Positions 33,763 to 43,066 of a stretch of DNA of 64,000 nt are shown here, piece by piece. The notes beneath the pieces were generated by a model that was not told the DNA's origin, searched no databases, and saw only the letters and a program-made list of their open reading frames with translations. The position numbers and the translations under genes are program-made. Source of the DNA: Parachlamydia sp. AcF125 (lineage in GTDB: Bacteria; Chlamydiota; Chlamydiia; Chlamydiales; Parachlamydiaceae); the NCBI RefSeq assembly GCF_018342475.1, contig NZ_JAEMUD010000001.1:620001-684000 (forward strand). Reading direction: 5' to 3'. Position 1 is the first letter of the stretch; each line of letters begins with the position of its first letter.

Positions 33763-34777
33763 GGCAAGACTCTTGTATATGAACAGAATATTTGGGTGTA
33801 TCTGGATAGGTAAGCAGATAATGCTTAATCGTCCGCGCATTATGCTGAATCATTTTCACGTATGTATCTCCGGAAGACCCTGGAGGGCCCATGGCATCTC
33901 CATACAAGGGCACTTGGGCCATAATCAGATTCAGGCCATGCTCTTTACCTGCATAGATAATTTTGCGAATCGAATCTTTGCTGACGTTTGATTCTGGAAA
34001 AAGAACATGGATGTGATAGTTTTTTAAGTGATCAATCACATTTTGGATATCGAACGCACTAAGTTGGCTATCAGGGGCCAGCCCTTCGGGAGCTGCAAAG
34101 CGGCTTTTCCATTTTTGCGAAGAGAGTTCCTCTTCCTCGGCTAGGTAGGCCCTTGCAAAGTAATTAAAGGCATCATGGCTTGTCACCAAAAAACGTTTGG
34201 GGCCAGGGATTTGCTGCATTTCATCACGGATTTCTTGGTGGATTTCCAATAGAGTTTTGTAAAGCGTTTCTGCGCGTTCCTGGTAAATTTTAGCATGTTC
34301 AGGGTCAATCTCTGAAAGCTTTTCAGCAATAAACGGAACTGTTTGGGCCCAAAGGGACATGTCCATCCAGATATGCGGATCAAATTGGCCGTTTTCTTGT
34401 AAAATGGTATGCGGGTTTTGGCTTAAGATTTTATTGCCTAATGAGATCGCCTTCGGGCTTTTTTGTAGGTATTGTTTTAGGCTAGGGCCATGCTCAAGTT
34501 CTAAGCCATTATAAAAAATAATTTTCGCGGAAGTGAGTTTTTCGTCATCCCCTTTAACAAGCTGATAAGAATGGGGATCAAGTTCTCCAGGAATCAAAAT
34601 ACGATCTTCAATATAGCTTTCACCGATTTTTTTGACTAAATCGTTAATCATGGCTGTAGTGGATAAGACAGGAATTTTCCTTTCTTGCGAAGTGGAAAGA
34701 TGTTTTGAATTTTTTTCTGAAGCACATCCCCACAAGATTAAACTGAGAAAAAATGCCCAAAGGCTAAATCGTTTCAT
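33746..34777 (-). CDS. ytgA: Metal-binding lipoprotein of ABC importer YtgA
   Basis: Cluster A-I solute-binding protein (ZnuA/TroA family). The protein has 343 residues. The signal peptide ends in a lipobox-like ILWGC with Cys18. Metal-site histidines are visible in LDPHSYQL, near FDPHIWMDM and in the SHDAFNYFARAY block, with an Asp late in the sequence (YGDAMGPPGSSGDTYVKM). The Chlamydia homologue binds ferric or divalent iron and manganese. The start overlaps the DUF971 stop by 4 bases and the end overlaps ytgB. Confidence 0.93.
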   Translation of the reverse strand: MKRFSLWAFFLSLILWGCASEKNSKHLSTSQERKIPVLSTTAMINDLVKKIGESYIEDRILIPGELDPHSYQLVKGDDEKLTSAKIIFYNGLELEHGPSLKQYLQKSPKAISLGNKILSQNPHTILQENGQFDPHIWMDMSLWAQTVPFIAEKLSEIDPEHAKIYQERAETLYKTLLEIHQEIRDEMQQIPGPKRFLVTSHDAFNYFARAYLAEEEELSSQKWKSRFAAPEGLAPDSQLSAFDIQNVIDHLKNYHIHVLFPESNVSKDSIRKIIYAGKEHGLNLIMAQVPLYGDAMGPPGSSGDTYVKMIQHNARTIKHYLLTYPDTPKYSVHIQESCHAKIP

Positions 34778-35091
34778 GGATGGGTCCTTAGTGGAAGTGC
34801 GTGGAGAAAATCATAGGAATAAATGCCATTTGAGCAACCCGAGGAAAAGTGAATGTGAAGCGCATACCTTCCTACGCTTGTGATTTTAATTGCACTCAAA
34901 TGATCGGGAGTAGTCTGCGCGTGATTAATCCGCTTTTGATTGCCTTCATCCCAACACCCTGCGCACGGACACAGGCGTTGAAGATCCGCTAAACGATAAT
35001 CCATTAAGCGTCCATCATTCCATTCGATTGTAAAGGTATAATTATCTTTTTGTTGAATCGAACAAATATACAAAGCCGGTGCCTTTGTCAT
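34774..35091 (-). CDS. DUF971 protein
   Basis: The protein has 105 residues. DUF971 domain (gamma-butyrobetaine hydroxylase-like N-terminal fold): WNDGRLMDYRLADLQRLCPCAGC, then TSVGRYALHIHFSSGCSNGIYSYDFL. Two Cys (CPCAGC) and a later Cys may bind metal. Stand-alone DUF971 genes often sit beside Mrp/ApbC ATPases, sometimes fused to them. Here it overlaps the mrp stop by 4 bases and the ytgA start by 4 bases, so translation is coupled to both. Role in iron-sulfur protein maturation is suspected from neighbourhood only. Confidence 0.87.
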   Translation of the reverse strand: MTKAPALYICSIQQKDNYTFTIEWNDGRLMDYRLADLQRLCPCAGCWDEGNQKRINHAQTTPDHLSAIKITSVGRYALHIHFSSGCSNGIYSYDFLHALPLRTHP

Positions 35092-35945
35092 GTAGCCATC
35101 TCCTTCCAGTTTAGTTCAAAATGAGAAAGCCCTTTTTTTGTGTTCTCTTTTAGGGCCTCCACGTGATCGACAAGCTGGCTAGCTGCATGTTGAAAAGCTT
35201 GGGCGCTAGAGGAAAGAGGAGTTTTGGAAAAAAGGGAAGAGCCCTCATCGCCACTTCGACAAATTTCGGGGTGAAGAGGAATGGACCCTAAAAGAGGTGC
35301 TCCAATTTCCAGCGCTAACTTCTTGCCTCCACCCTCCCCAAAAATAAACCGCTTTTCTTGGGAGTAGGGGTCTTCATAATAACTCATGTTTTCGATAATT
35401 CCAATCAAGGGGATTTTAACTTGATTAAACATATGCACGGCTTTTCGAACATCTAGTAATGAGATTTCTTGAGGAGTCGTAATCACTACCGCTCCTGTTA
35501 AATTTGCCTGCTGGCTCAGGGTTAATTGAATATCCCCTGTTCCGGGAGGAAAATCAATCAGAAGATAATCAAGCTGTCCCCAGCTCACGCTTTGGAGGAA
35601 TTGCGAAATCACCTGATTGGCGATGGGCGCTCTGACGACAGCTGCTTCATTTTCAGGCCTAAAATATGCCATCGAAATCATCTGAATTCCTTGACAAAGG
35701 GCCGGGGTGATCTCTCTTTCTTGTTGGGTTGGCAGGCGATCTTCAGGAAGCATTTTGCGGATAGAAGGACCGTAAATATCTGCATCTAAAATTCCGGCTT
35801 TATATCCAAGCTTTTTCAAAGCTAGGGCGAGATTAACTGCCAAGGTAGATTTACCAACGCCCCCTTTCCCTGCAGCAATGGCAATCACATGCTGGATAGA
35901 AGGACTTGAAGGCATTGGAACATTATCAAACATGGGGATAGGCAT
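35088..35945 (-). CDS. mrp: Mrp/NBP35 (ApbC) family P-loop ATPase without CxxC
   Basis: Fe-S cluster carrier family, cytoplasmic. About 285 residues; ATG 35945 has AAGGA at 6-base spacing. Deviant Walker A GKGGVGKST follows at about residue 27, then DADIYGPS and LIDFPPGTGD. The N-terminal DUF59/MIP18 domain present in many Mrp proteins is absent. The CxxC pair that normally follows ENMSYY and binds the bridging cluster is missing: the segment reads EDPYSQEKRFIFGEGGGKK. It is the first gene of the ytg operon. Loss of both Cys questions cluster transfer; a different partner or regulatory role is possible. Confidence 0.88.
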   Translation of the reverse strand: MPIPMFDNVPMPSSPSIQHVIAIAAGKGGVGKSTLAVNLALALKKLGYKAGILDADIYGPSIRKMLPEDRLPTQQEREITPALCQGIQMISMAYFRPENEAAVVRAPIANQVISQFLQSVSWGQLDYLLIDFPPGTGDIQLTLSQQANLTGAVVITTPQEISLLDVRKAVHMFNQVKIPLIGIIENMSYYEDPYSQEKRFIFGEGGGKKLALEIGAPLLGSIPLHPEICRSGDEGSSLFSKTPLSSSAQAFQHAASQLVDHVEALKENTKKGLSHFELNWKEMAT

Positions 35946-36722
35946 GGTCAATCCTTGGTGAAAAGCAAAATAAATTAAATTAAGCTAGAAAATGGGATTT
36001 TATCTGATTTATCCTTTCCTATCAAAAGATATTAAGGGAGCTTTTTCAACTCTTGCTTTACACCAAAAAAAGCTTTGAAAAATTTACGCACGGAGGAACA
36101 AACAGTCTATTTTAATTAAGGCAAACGTACAAAGCCTTTTTTCGCATAAAAGTAAGAGGAAGGTCTGCAATAAATATTTTTGCAAACAAAAGTTTAATCT
36201 CTCTTTGGGGTTAAAAAACCTTTCAAACCTTAATTTAAGAAAAATGGCGTAAAATGGGGGGAAATGTTGGCAAAATAGGGTTAATGGAAAAAATCGTTAA
36301 AGTTTGAAAACTGTTCTTACTCGGACAATTGAATTATTTCTAAGTTTTCCTTGAATTTTTGTTGCATAAAAATCATACAAATCTTTAAGTTCCTAATTTA
36401 CTAATTTGAGTATAGAAAAAAACCCCTTCCTGTTTGTGATCTAAGCCTTATTTACCTAGAGAAAGAATAGCGCATAAGAGGGGCCTTTAGATACTCAGGG
36501 CGTAAGTTTTATTAGAATTTGCGAAAAGAGTTGAATGAGAAGTTGCCAAAAAATTGTCGAACAAGATTATTTAAGGCGAAAATTTCTCTAAAATTCGATC
36601 AGTAAAAACTTTCTTTTTATTTTTATTTTTTATAATTACTCAGTTTTTCAGATGGAAAACTGAAAGCCCTAGCGCTTGATTTTAGGTATTAATTGACTTG
36701 ATTAACAATAAGGAAGGTAGAG
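35946..36722. other. Large AT-rich divergent intergenic region
   Basis: 777 bases between the mrp-ytg operon and the CT066-like gene. It must contain the promoters of both transcription units, and YtgR would be expected to bind here. A hairpin-like CAGTTTTTC/GGAAAACTG lies near 36641-36662. No open frame or RNA family was recognised. Confidence 0.4.
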
Positions 36723-37250
36723 ATGACCCAAACATTAGAGAGAGAAAAAGTAAAAGTCGACACGAAGCAGATAGAAGCGTTAATTCACGCAGCTGTTAGA
36801 AAAATAGCGGGAGAAAAGGAAAACGACATTTGTCGGTATTTGCCTGTTGATACAGGAGGTTACATTCACCATTTTACCATGCGAAAATTGAAAGCAGAAG
36901 ATCCTATTGAATTGGCTGATTTAATTCAAAAATACATTATCGATCCCGAAGCACCTACTCTTGTAACTCCTAAACCAAGAGCTGCTAGAGGTTCTAGAAA
37001 ACGACGAGATCAATTCCAGTTTTCTAAGCAAGATATTGAACGCATGCTAAACATGGCTCGTTTGGCCGGCGATAAAGATATGGTTAGAAAATTAACTCCT
37101 AAAAAAGATCTTCGTACTATTAAAAGAGAATTAATTGCTTCGATTCGTCATGGGAAAATTGATGCGGAACTGTGGAATTTGTATGTGGAAAGTATCACTA
37201 GCCAACACAACCCAATGAATGCAATTCTTCCTTCGCCAACTTTGGTTTAA
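36723..37250 (+). CDS. Conserved chlamydial hypothetical protein (CT066-like by position)
   Basis: The product has 175 residues, basic. AAGGAAG precedes the ATG. There is no signal peptide. A Lys/Arg-rich linker (RAARGSRKRRDQ, ~residues 82-93) separates an N-terminal region rich in acidic helices from a C-terminal helical region beginning SKQDIERMLNMA. The position between the ytg operon and the nucleotide translocase equals that of CT066 in C. trachomatis as I recall. Function unknown; DNA/RNA binding is a guess from the basic linker. Followed by a strong terminator. Confidence 0.78.
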   Translation: MTQTLEREKVKVDTKQIEALIHAAVRKIAGEKENDICRYLPVDTGGYIHHFTMRKLKAEDPIELADLIQKYIIDPEAPTLVTPKPRAARGSRKRRDQFQFSKQDIERMLNMARLAGDKDMVRKLTPKKDLRTIKRELIASIRHGKIDAELWNLYVESITSQHNPMNAILPSPTLV

Positions 37251-37280
37251 AAAAATTGAATAGATTTTTCAATTGATTTA

Positions 37281-37318
37281 CGAAAGCACTCTTATGTTAG
37301 GAGTGCTTTCGTCTTTTT
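37281..37318 (+). terminator. Rho-independent terminator after CT066-like gene
   Basis: CGAAAGCACTC (37281-37291) and GAGTGCTTTCG (37301-37311) form a perfect 11-bp stem with a 9-base loop and T-rich tail. Confidence 0.9.
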
Positions 37319-37471
37319 AGAGCTTTGCTTTTCCAACATTTTTCTTGCCTTTTTAATCGAAAGAGTTTAAATTCTTAAATTTAAAGAATAAGCTTATCAT
37401 ATAAAACGGTCTTGCGTTTTGTAGATAATGGCTAGAATTGAAAAAATATGAACTAATTTGAGGTTGGTTTT

Positions 37472-39010
37472 ATGACAAATGAATCCAAGCCAGAGTTTGG
37501 GCCGGCGCGCTCATTTTTTTGGCCTGTGCATAATTATGAGTTGAAGAAACTCTTGCCCATGTTTTTAATGTTTTTTTGTATTTCTTTTAATTATACCATT
37601 TTAAGGGATACGAAGGATACTTTAATTGTGACTTCTTCTGGAGCAGAAGCAATCCCTTTCTTGAAAGTTTGGGGCGTGGTGCCTGCTGCTGTTGTTTTCA
37701 TGCTAATTTATGCCAAATTGAGCAACATTCTTAGCAAGGAAAACCTTTTTTATGTCACCATTACTCCCTTTATTGTTTTCTTTGCCTTATTTACCACACT
37801 GCTTTACCCCAATAGAGAACTTTTACATCCTACGACTTCTGCAGAGTACATTCAATCTTTCCTACCTGCAGGTTTAGCAGGGTTAGTTGCTTGTTATCGC
37901 AATTGGACATATTCTCTCTTTTACATTCTTTCCGAATTATGGGGAAGCGCCGTTCTTTCCTTGATGTTCTGGGGGTTTGCAAACGACATCATGAAAGTGG
38001 CGGAAGCGAAACGTTTTTACACTTTGCTTGGATTAGGTGCAAACGTCGCATTGCTCGCTTCGGGCCCTACCATTATGTATTTTTCTGACATTCGAAAACA
38101 CCTTCCCCCTGATGTGGATGCATGGCAAGTTTCCCTTAACTACTTGATGGGAGCTGTGGTTATCGCAGGCATTTGTGTGATTACTGTTTATTGGTGGATG
38201 CAGCGTAACGTGCTAACAGATCCTCGTTACTACGATCCAAATGATATAAAACAACCTAAGAAATCCAAGCCTAAAATGTCTATCATGGAAAGCTTCGTCT
38301 TTTTGGGTAAATCTAAATACATTCTTTGCATCGCCATCTTAGTTATCTGCTACGGAATTTCCATTAACCTCGTTGAAGTAACCTGGAAAAACCAGCTTAA
38401 ATTGCAATATCCTAATCCCAATGAATACAGTACCTTTATGGGAGCTTTCTCTACCTTTACTGGTGCTACCACCATCATTATGATGTTCGTGGGTGGATAC
38501 ATTATCCGTAAGAAAGGATGGGGATTTGCAGCGATGGCAACGCCTGTTGTATTGCTGATTACAGCGCTTGGATTCTTCTCCTTCGTTATCTTCCGAGACT
38601 TATTACAAGGCTATGTGGCTATGTTGGGCACAACTCCGCTGATGCTTGCTGTAGTCATTGGAATGATTCAGAATATTATGAGTAAATCTACCAAGTATTC
38701 TCTATTTGATCCGACCAAAGAGATGGCATACATCCCTCTCGACCAAGAGTCAAAAGTTAAAGGAAAAGCAGCCATTGACGTGGTAGGAGCTCGCCTTGGA
38801 AAATCGGGTGGCTCATTCATCCAACAAGGACTCCTTGTACTCTTTGGAACAATCAGCGCAATTACTCCTTACGTCGCGATTGCCACAATTGGCGTGATTG
38901 TTGTATGGATAATGGCAGTGCGCTCGCTGAATAAGCAATTTGTGGCTCTTACATCTGCGGGAGAAACTGCACCAAAGCCAGCAGTCCCGCCTGTAGCAGG
39001 CGTGAAATAA
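37472..39010 (+). CDS. ntt1: ATP/ADP translocase (nucleotide transporter, TLC family)
   Basis: Energy parasitism transporter of the plastid/Chlamydia/Rickettsia family, exchanging host ATP for ADP across the inner membrane. The protein has 512 residues with about 11-12 hydrophobic helices. Typical features: the N-terminal FFWPVHNYELKKLLPMF, NYTILRDTKDTLIV, LSELWGSAVLSLMFW, and the MAYIPLDQESKVKGKAAIDVVGARLGKS block. C-terminal Pro/Ala-rich tail. The protein is certainly of the NTT family; assignment to the ATP/ADP antiporter rather than another isoform rests on position beside the CT066-like gene. A strong terminator follows. Confidence 0.94.
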   Translation: MTNESKPEFGPARSFFWPVHNYELKKLLPMFLMFFCISFNYTILRDTKDTLIVTSSGAEAIPFLKVWGVVPAAVVFMLIYAKLSNILSKENLFYVTITPFIVFFALFTTLLYPNRELLHPTTSAEYIQSFLPAGLAGLVACYRNWTYSLFYILSELWGSAVLSLMFWGFANDIMKVAEAKRFYTLLGLGANVALLASGPTIMYFSDIRKHLPPDVDAWQVSLNYLMGAVVIAGICVITVYWWMQRNVLTDPRYYDPNDIKQPKKSKPKMSIMESFVFLGKSKYILCIAILVICYGISINLVEVTWKNQLKLQYPNPNEYSTFMGAFSTFTGATTIIMMFVGGYIIRKKGWGFAAMATPVVLLITALGFFSFVIFRDLLQGYVAMLGTTPLMLAVVIGMIQNIMSKSTKYSLFDPTKEMAYIPLDQESKVKGKAAIDVVGARLGKSGGSFIQQGLLVLFGTISAITPYVAIATIGVIVVWIMAVRSLNKQFVALTSAGETAPKPAVPPVAGVK

Positions 39011-39039
39011 AGAATCTCTTTTGAAGGAAAGAGTGAATG

Positions 39040-39076
39040 AACCAGCTATAAATGTGCTTATAGCTGGTTTTTTTTT
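39040..39076 (+). terminator. Rho-independent terminator after nucleotide translocase
   Basis: AACCAGCTATAA (39040-39051) and TTATAGCTGGTT (39058-39069) form a perfect 12-bp stem with loop ATGTGC and a run of seven or more T. Confidence 0.93.
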
Positions 39077-39286
39077 GATCTGATATTTTAGCTTTTTGAT
39101 CTTTTATGCAGTACCTTGCATAAAAAGAATGCCATTCTGAAGCTGTCTCGAAAGAAATATAACAAACAAGGACCATCCTCCCTTATTTCTTAAACGTCCA
39201 TTTCTCTCATTGAATTAATAGCTGGGCTTTTTTTATAGTTTCTTTGAAGCAACTTTATAGCCATTAGCATGGCATACAGGATCTTA

Positions 39287-40453
39287 ATGGGAAATTATTT
39301 ATTCACGTCAGAATCTGTCGCTATGGGACATCCTGACAAAATTGCCGATCAAATTTCGGACGCTATCTTAGATGCATGCCTAGAGAAAGATCCTTTCTCT
39401 CGGGTTGCCTGTGAAACGCTTGTGACTGCGGGGCTGGTCATGCTGGTAGGGGAGATAACGACGACAGCAAATGTGAATTACCAAGATGTTGTACGGCGCA
39501 CCATTCAAGAAATCGGATATCAAGAAGGCTTTTTAGGATTTGATTTTCGTTCATGTGGCATTTTGGCTTCTTTACATACGCAATCCCCCGATATAGCGCT
39601 TGGTATTCAAGAAGAAGCGCTAAATGAAATGGGGGCAGGAGATCAGGGCTCAGTATTTGGATATGCTTCTGATGAAACACCCCAGCTAATGCCGTGGCCC
39701 ATAGCTCTTGCGCACGCGTTTGTGCGAGAGTTATATCGCCTTAGAGTTTCTAAAGAACTCCCTTACTTACGTCCCGATGGGAAAGTACAGGTAACGGTGG
39801 AATATAATGAATACGGTTGCCCATTACGCGTGCACAATGTGGTCATTTCTACGCAGCATTCTGCCGATGTAGATAACCAAACCATCTATGATGATATGAG
39901 GTGTCTTGCGCGCCGAATAGTCCCTCCGCAACTCATGGATAGCAATACGCTTTTCTTTATTAATCCCACTGGACGCTTTGTATTAGGAGGGCCTGTAGTG
40001 GATACAGGATTAACAGGAAGAAAAATTATCGTCGATACGTATGGAGGGATGGCTCGTCATGGAGGGGGCGCATTCTCAGGCAAGGATCCCACCAAAATCG
40101 ACCGTTCGGCTTGTTATATGGCTCGGTATATTGCCAAAAATCTCGTGAAGGCCAATTTAGCCAGGCGTTGCGAAATTCAGCTTTCTTATGCCATAGGGGT
40201 ATCTCGGCCAACGGCTTTGCATATTCAAACCTTTGGAACTTCAAAGTATAGTAGCGAACAGCTTGAACAAGCCGTGCGCGCCGTTTTTCCGTTGACTCCC
40301 CATGGGTTGATCGAAATGTTGGATCTTCGCCGTCCTATTTATAAAAAGACTGCCTTTAGCGGACATTTTGGGCGGGAAGATCCTGAATTCACCTGGGAAA
40401 AAACGGATCAAGTCCAGGCTTTGCAGAAGGCAATAGAAAAGCATGTCCCTTAA
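39287..40453 (+). CDS. metK: S-adenosylmethionine synthetase
   Basis: Makes SAM from ATP and methionine in the cytoplasm. ATG 39287 has AGGA at 5-base spacing; the frame opens at 39269 without a site. About 388 residues, normal. Motifs: [17 protein letters not shown] near the N-terminus, [16 protein letters not shown] in the middle (ATP-binding hexapeptide) and [19 protein letters not shown] (P-loop-like). Chlamydiaceae lack metK and import SAM, so this supports an environmental chlamydia. It overlaps rqcH by 11 bases and is probably translated from the same mRNA. Confidence 0.95.
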   Translation: MGNYLFTSESVAMGHPDKIADQISDAILDACLEKDPFSRVACETLVTAGLVMLVGEITTTANVNYQDVVRRTIQEIGYQEGFLGFDFRSCGILASLHTQSPDIALGIQEEALNEMGAGDQGSVFGYASDETPQLMPWPIALAHAFVRELYRLRVSKELPYLRPDGKVQVTVEYNEYGCPLRVHNVVISTQHSADVDNQTIYDDMRCLARRIVPPQLMDSNTLFFINPTGRFVLGGPVVDTGLTGRKIIVDTYGGMARHGGGAFSGKDPTKIDRSACYMARYIAKNLVKANLARRCEIQLSYAIGVSRPTALHIQTFGTSKYSSEQLEQAVRAVFPLTPHGLIEMLDLRRPIYKKTAFSGHFGREDPEFTWEKTDQVQALQKAIEKHVP

Positions 40454-41828
40454 TCGGATAGAGATGGCGCCTCTAGTAGTAGAATTGCAGTGTCTTCAGG
40501 GTGCCCAAGTTTTAGACTGCATTCAAGCAGAACAAAGAAAAATTTTGATTGTTTGTAAAACGAACAAGGGATCGATCTTAAACTTATTGCTGTGTTTTCA
40601 AGAACCCTTCCTGCGTTTTCATTTAACTTTTCAAAAATGGCGGGCGAACCACGCCGAGCTGCCTAGAAAACTTTATTTTTATTTGAAAGAGAGCTGTCTT
40701 GTAAAAATTGAACAGCTCAATCATGATCGCATTTTGCACCTGACTTTTCAAAAAGAGAAGCAATGCTTTCAATTAATTGGGGAATTTTTCTCCAAGCGTC
40801 CAAATCTATTTTTAACAGATTCTCAAAATAATATATTGGTGGCTCTAAATCCTACTCAAGCGGCTATTTATTCCTTACCTACCCACCATCCAAATGCTTT
40901 GACAACTCAAAATGAAGAAAATCTTTTAAGTAAAGAGATTGAAAATCGCTATTGTCATTTGGAGAAAGTGGCCGCTTTCCAGAAAGAAAAACAGGCTTTA
41001 TGCCGAGAGATCAAAGAAAAAATAAGAAGGGGGGAGAGATACATCCAAAAACATACCCAAGAATTGCAATATTTGACGAAGTGGGAAAGTTTTCAGCAAG
41101 AAGGAGAACTGATTCAAGCCAATTTATTTCGTATCAAAAAAGGGGTGGTTTGCCTACAAGTTGAAGACTGGTTTCATGAAGGGCAGCTACACACTTTAAA
41201 GTTTGACGAACATCAAGAACCGTCCGTTCATATTGCCCAGCTGTTTCAAAAAGCTAAAAAAATGAAGCGGGGAGTAGAGCGTTGCCAAGCACTCCTCAAT
41301 CAAGCATCAGCAGACATTAAAGGTTGGGAGCAGAGGCTTAGTCTGGCTGAAAACGTTTCGACGGAGCAGGAACTGCAAGAGATACGTGAAAAATGGAAGC
41401 TTTATCACCATGGCGAGCAACAAAAACAACCAGTTTCCCTTCCATTTTTTGAGTACCAATCGGAAACAGGCTTGAAAATTTGGGTGGGGAAAGGCGCTAA
41501 GCAAAATGAAAGTTTAACTTTTTCGTATGCGCGTGGATCAGATTGGTGGCTTCATGCGCGAGATTTTCCGGGAGCACATGTTGTCATCCCGGTTCCTAAA
41601 GGGCAACGGCCCGATAGCGAAACCTTAAAGGATGGTTTGCAACTCGCTCTGGCTTATAGCAGAGCAAAAAATCAAGGAAAAACAGAGATTATTTTGACTC
41701 AATGTAAGCATATATCCCGCTTCGGGCGCAAAAGGTTAGGACAAGTGCACGTGTCTTTCTATGAAATCTTTTACGAAAGCTTTGATGTCGAACGCTTTCA
41801 AAAAATTAAGAAGCGCAAAATCAACTAG
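40443..41828 (+). CDS. rqcH: RqcH/NFACT-family ribosome quality control protein
   Basis: Family that recognises stalled 50S-peptidyl-tRNA complexes and adds C-terminal Ala tails. The protein has 461 residues, shorter than Bacillus RqcH (~570). NFACT-N domain in the first ~180 residues, including the conserved Asp-Arg in HDRILHL. A Lys/Glu-rich coiled coil (~180-340) follows, then the NFACT-R (DUF814) domain: [33 protein letters not shown] and EIILTQCK. The ~100-residue deficit probably lies in the helix-hairpin-helix part. Long annotated as fibronectin-binding protein in many genomes. The gene starts inside metK. Confidence 0.85.
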   Translation: MSLNRIEMAPLVVELQCLQGAQVLDCIQAEQRKILIVCKTNKGSILNLLLCFQEPFLRFHLTFQKWRANHAELPRKLYFYLKESCLVKIEQLNHDRILHLTFQKEKQCFQLIGEFFSKRPNLFLTDSQNNILVALNPTQAAIYSLPTHHPNALTTQNEENLLSKEIENRYCHLEKVAAFQKEKQALCREIKEKIRRGERYIQKHTQELQYLTKWESFQQEGELIQANLFRIKKGVVCLQVEDWFHEGQLHTLKFDEHQEPSVHIAQLFQKAKKMKRGVERCQALLNQASADIKGWEQRLSLAENVSTEQELQEIREKWKLYHHGEQQKQPVSLPFFEYQSETGLKIWVGKGAKQNESLTFSYARGSDWWLHARDFPGAHVVIPVPKGQRPDSETLKDGLQLALAYSRAKNQGKTEIILTQCKHISRFGRKRLGQVHVSFYEIFYESFDVERFQKIKKRKIN

Positions 41829-42008
41829 CTCCGGTCATTTTGAAGCGATTATCGCATGCTTCGAATTTATAAAAACCTTTAGATTTAAGAAGTAATAAGG
41901 TAAATATGATGGATTACATTTAGCCAAATCTTATTCTTCAACTTTTCATGATCCTCTCTCTTTACGAGAAGAACAACTGGCTGAGTCGCGTTTGAAAAGG
42001 AACTAAAG

Positions 42009-43055
42009 ATGAAATCGCTTGTGTTTTTTGCATTATTAATTTGTGTGGCTTCAGGATGTACGCGCCCTTTTTGCGATTACGCGATTGTGGGTGCAGATGA
42101 ATTTGTGACCGATTCCTATAAAATTCGGGAAGGAAAATTTGGCATTCTAGAAATGGAAGGGATAGAAACAGGTGGTATTCCTTCTGAAGCCATGGAAGAA
42201 TATCAAGATACCATTGCCGAAGATGATGTATTAAACGTGGTGGTTTACCATCCCAAGCGAAAAGATTTAATGGAATCTTTTCAATTCATTAATGAAAAAG
42301 TAGGGGGGTTTAGAATTTATCAAGGTAAGCTCGAGCTTCCAGACATTGAATCCATCTATGTTGAAGGACTGACCTTGGAAGAAGCTCGTCTGGAAGTACA
42401 AGCTCGCTTGAGCGAACATATCCAAGATGTGGAAGTTTTCATTGGTTATAAGGATCGGTTGTTAAGGAAAGTGGAATTAGCTGGCCTTGTGAAAGTTCCG
42501 GCGGTTCCTGTCGATGGAAAAATTCGATTATTTGAGGTTCTTTCAAAAGCAGCCCCCCCTCCGCAAGCGAATTTATACATGAGCTATGTTTTGAGAAACG
42601 GCCAGCCCTTGCCTGTCGATCTATATAAATTAATGAATGGAGGCGACATGAGTCAAAACATTGTGATGAGGGGAGGCGATAAAATTTTCATTGCAAGCCC
42701 TTCAGATGCTACCGTTATGCTTATGGGCGAAGTCGGCTTACCTACTGCTGTGAGTTTGCCGTACGGCTTTATGTCTTTGCGGGAAGCGCTAGTAGCCGCA
42801 AGAGGAATTCCTTATACAGGGGATAGGCGGCGCATTCAGGTTATTAGAGGAAATATTCCTTGCCCCAAAATCTATGTATTAGCTTGGGAACATATTATCC
42901 ACCTTCCAAATAACAGCTTACTTCTCATGCCAGGAGATACGGTATATGTCTCCGAAAAACCAATTACTTCTTGGAACCGCTTTATCAACCAACTCCTTCC
43001 CAGTTTCCAGGGAGTGCAAGCAGCTTATGGCGTTTATCGCTTAACAACAGATTAA
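42009..43055 (+). CDS. Polysaccharide export (Wza/OPX-like) lipoprotein
   Basis: The protein has 348 residues. Signal peptide with lipobox ASGC (Cys17). The Poly_export domain begins near residue 70 (EDDVLNVVVYHPKRKDLME) and two SLBB-like repeats follow (VELAGLVKVPAVPVDGKI, and MLMGEVGLPTAVSLP). This suggests an outer-membrane export channel or a periplasmic adaptor. AAAGGA lies 7 bases before the ATG. The Wzc-like gene starts 11 bases later, giving the standard OPX/PCP gene pair. A close paralogue lies at 51 kb; both share the block GDMSQNIVM[RK]GGDKIFIASP. No sugar genes are nearby. Confidence 0.82.
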   Translation: MKSLVFFALLICVASGCTRPFCDYAIVGADEFVTDSYKIREGKFGILEMEGIETGGIPSEAMEEYQDTIAEDDVLNVVVYHPKRKDLMESFQFINEKVGGFRIYQGKLELPDIESIYVEGLTLEEARLEVQARLSEHIQDVEVFIGYKDRLLRKVELAGLVKVPAVPVDGKIRLFEVLSKAAPPPQANLYMSYVLRNGQPLPVDLYKLMNGGDMSQNIVMRGGDKIFIASPSDATVMLMGEVGLPTAVSLPYGFMSLREALVAARGIPYTGDRRRIQVIRGNIPCPKIYVLAWEHIIHLPNNSLLLMPGDTVYVSEKPITSWNRFINQLLPSFQGVQAAYGVYRLTTD

Positions 43056-43066
43056 GGCTCGGGTAT

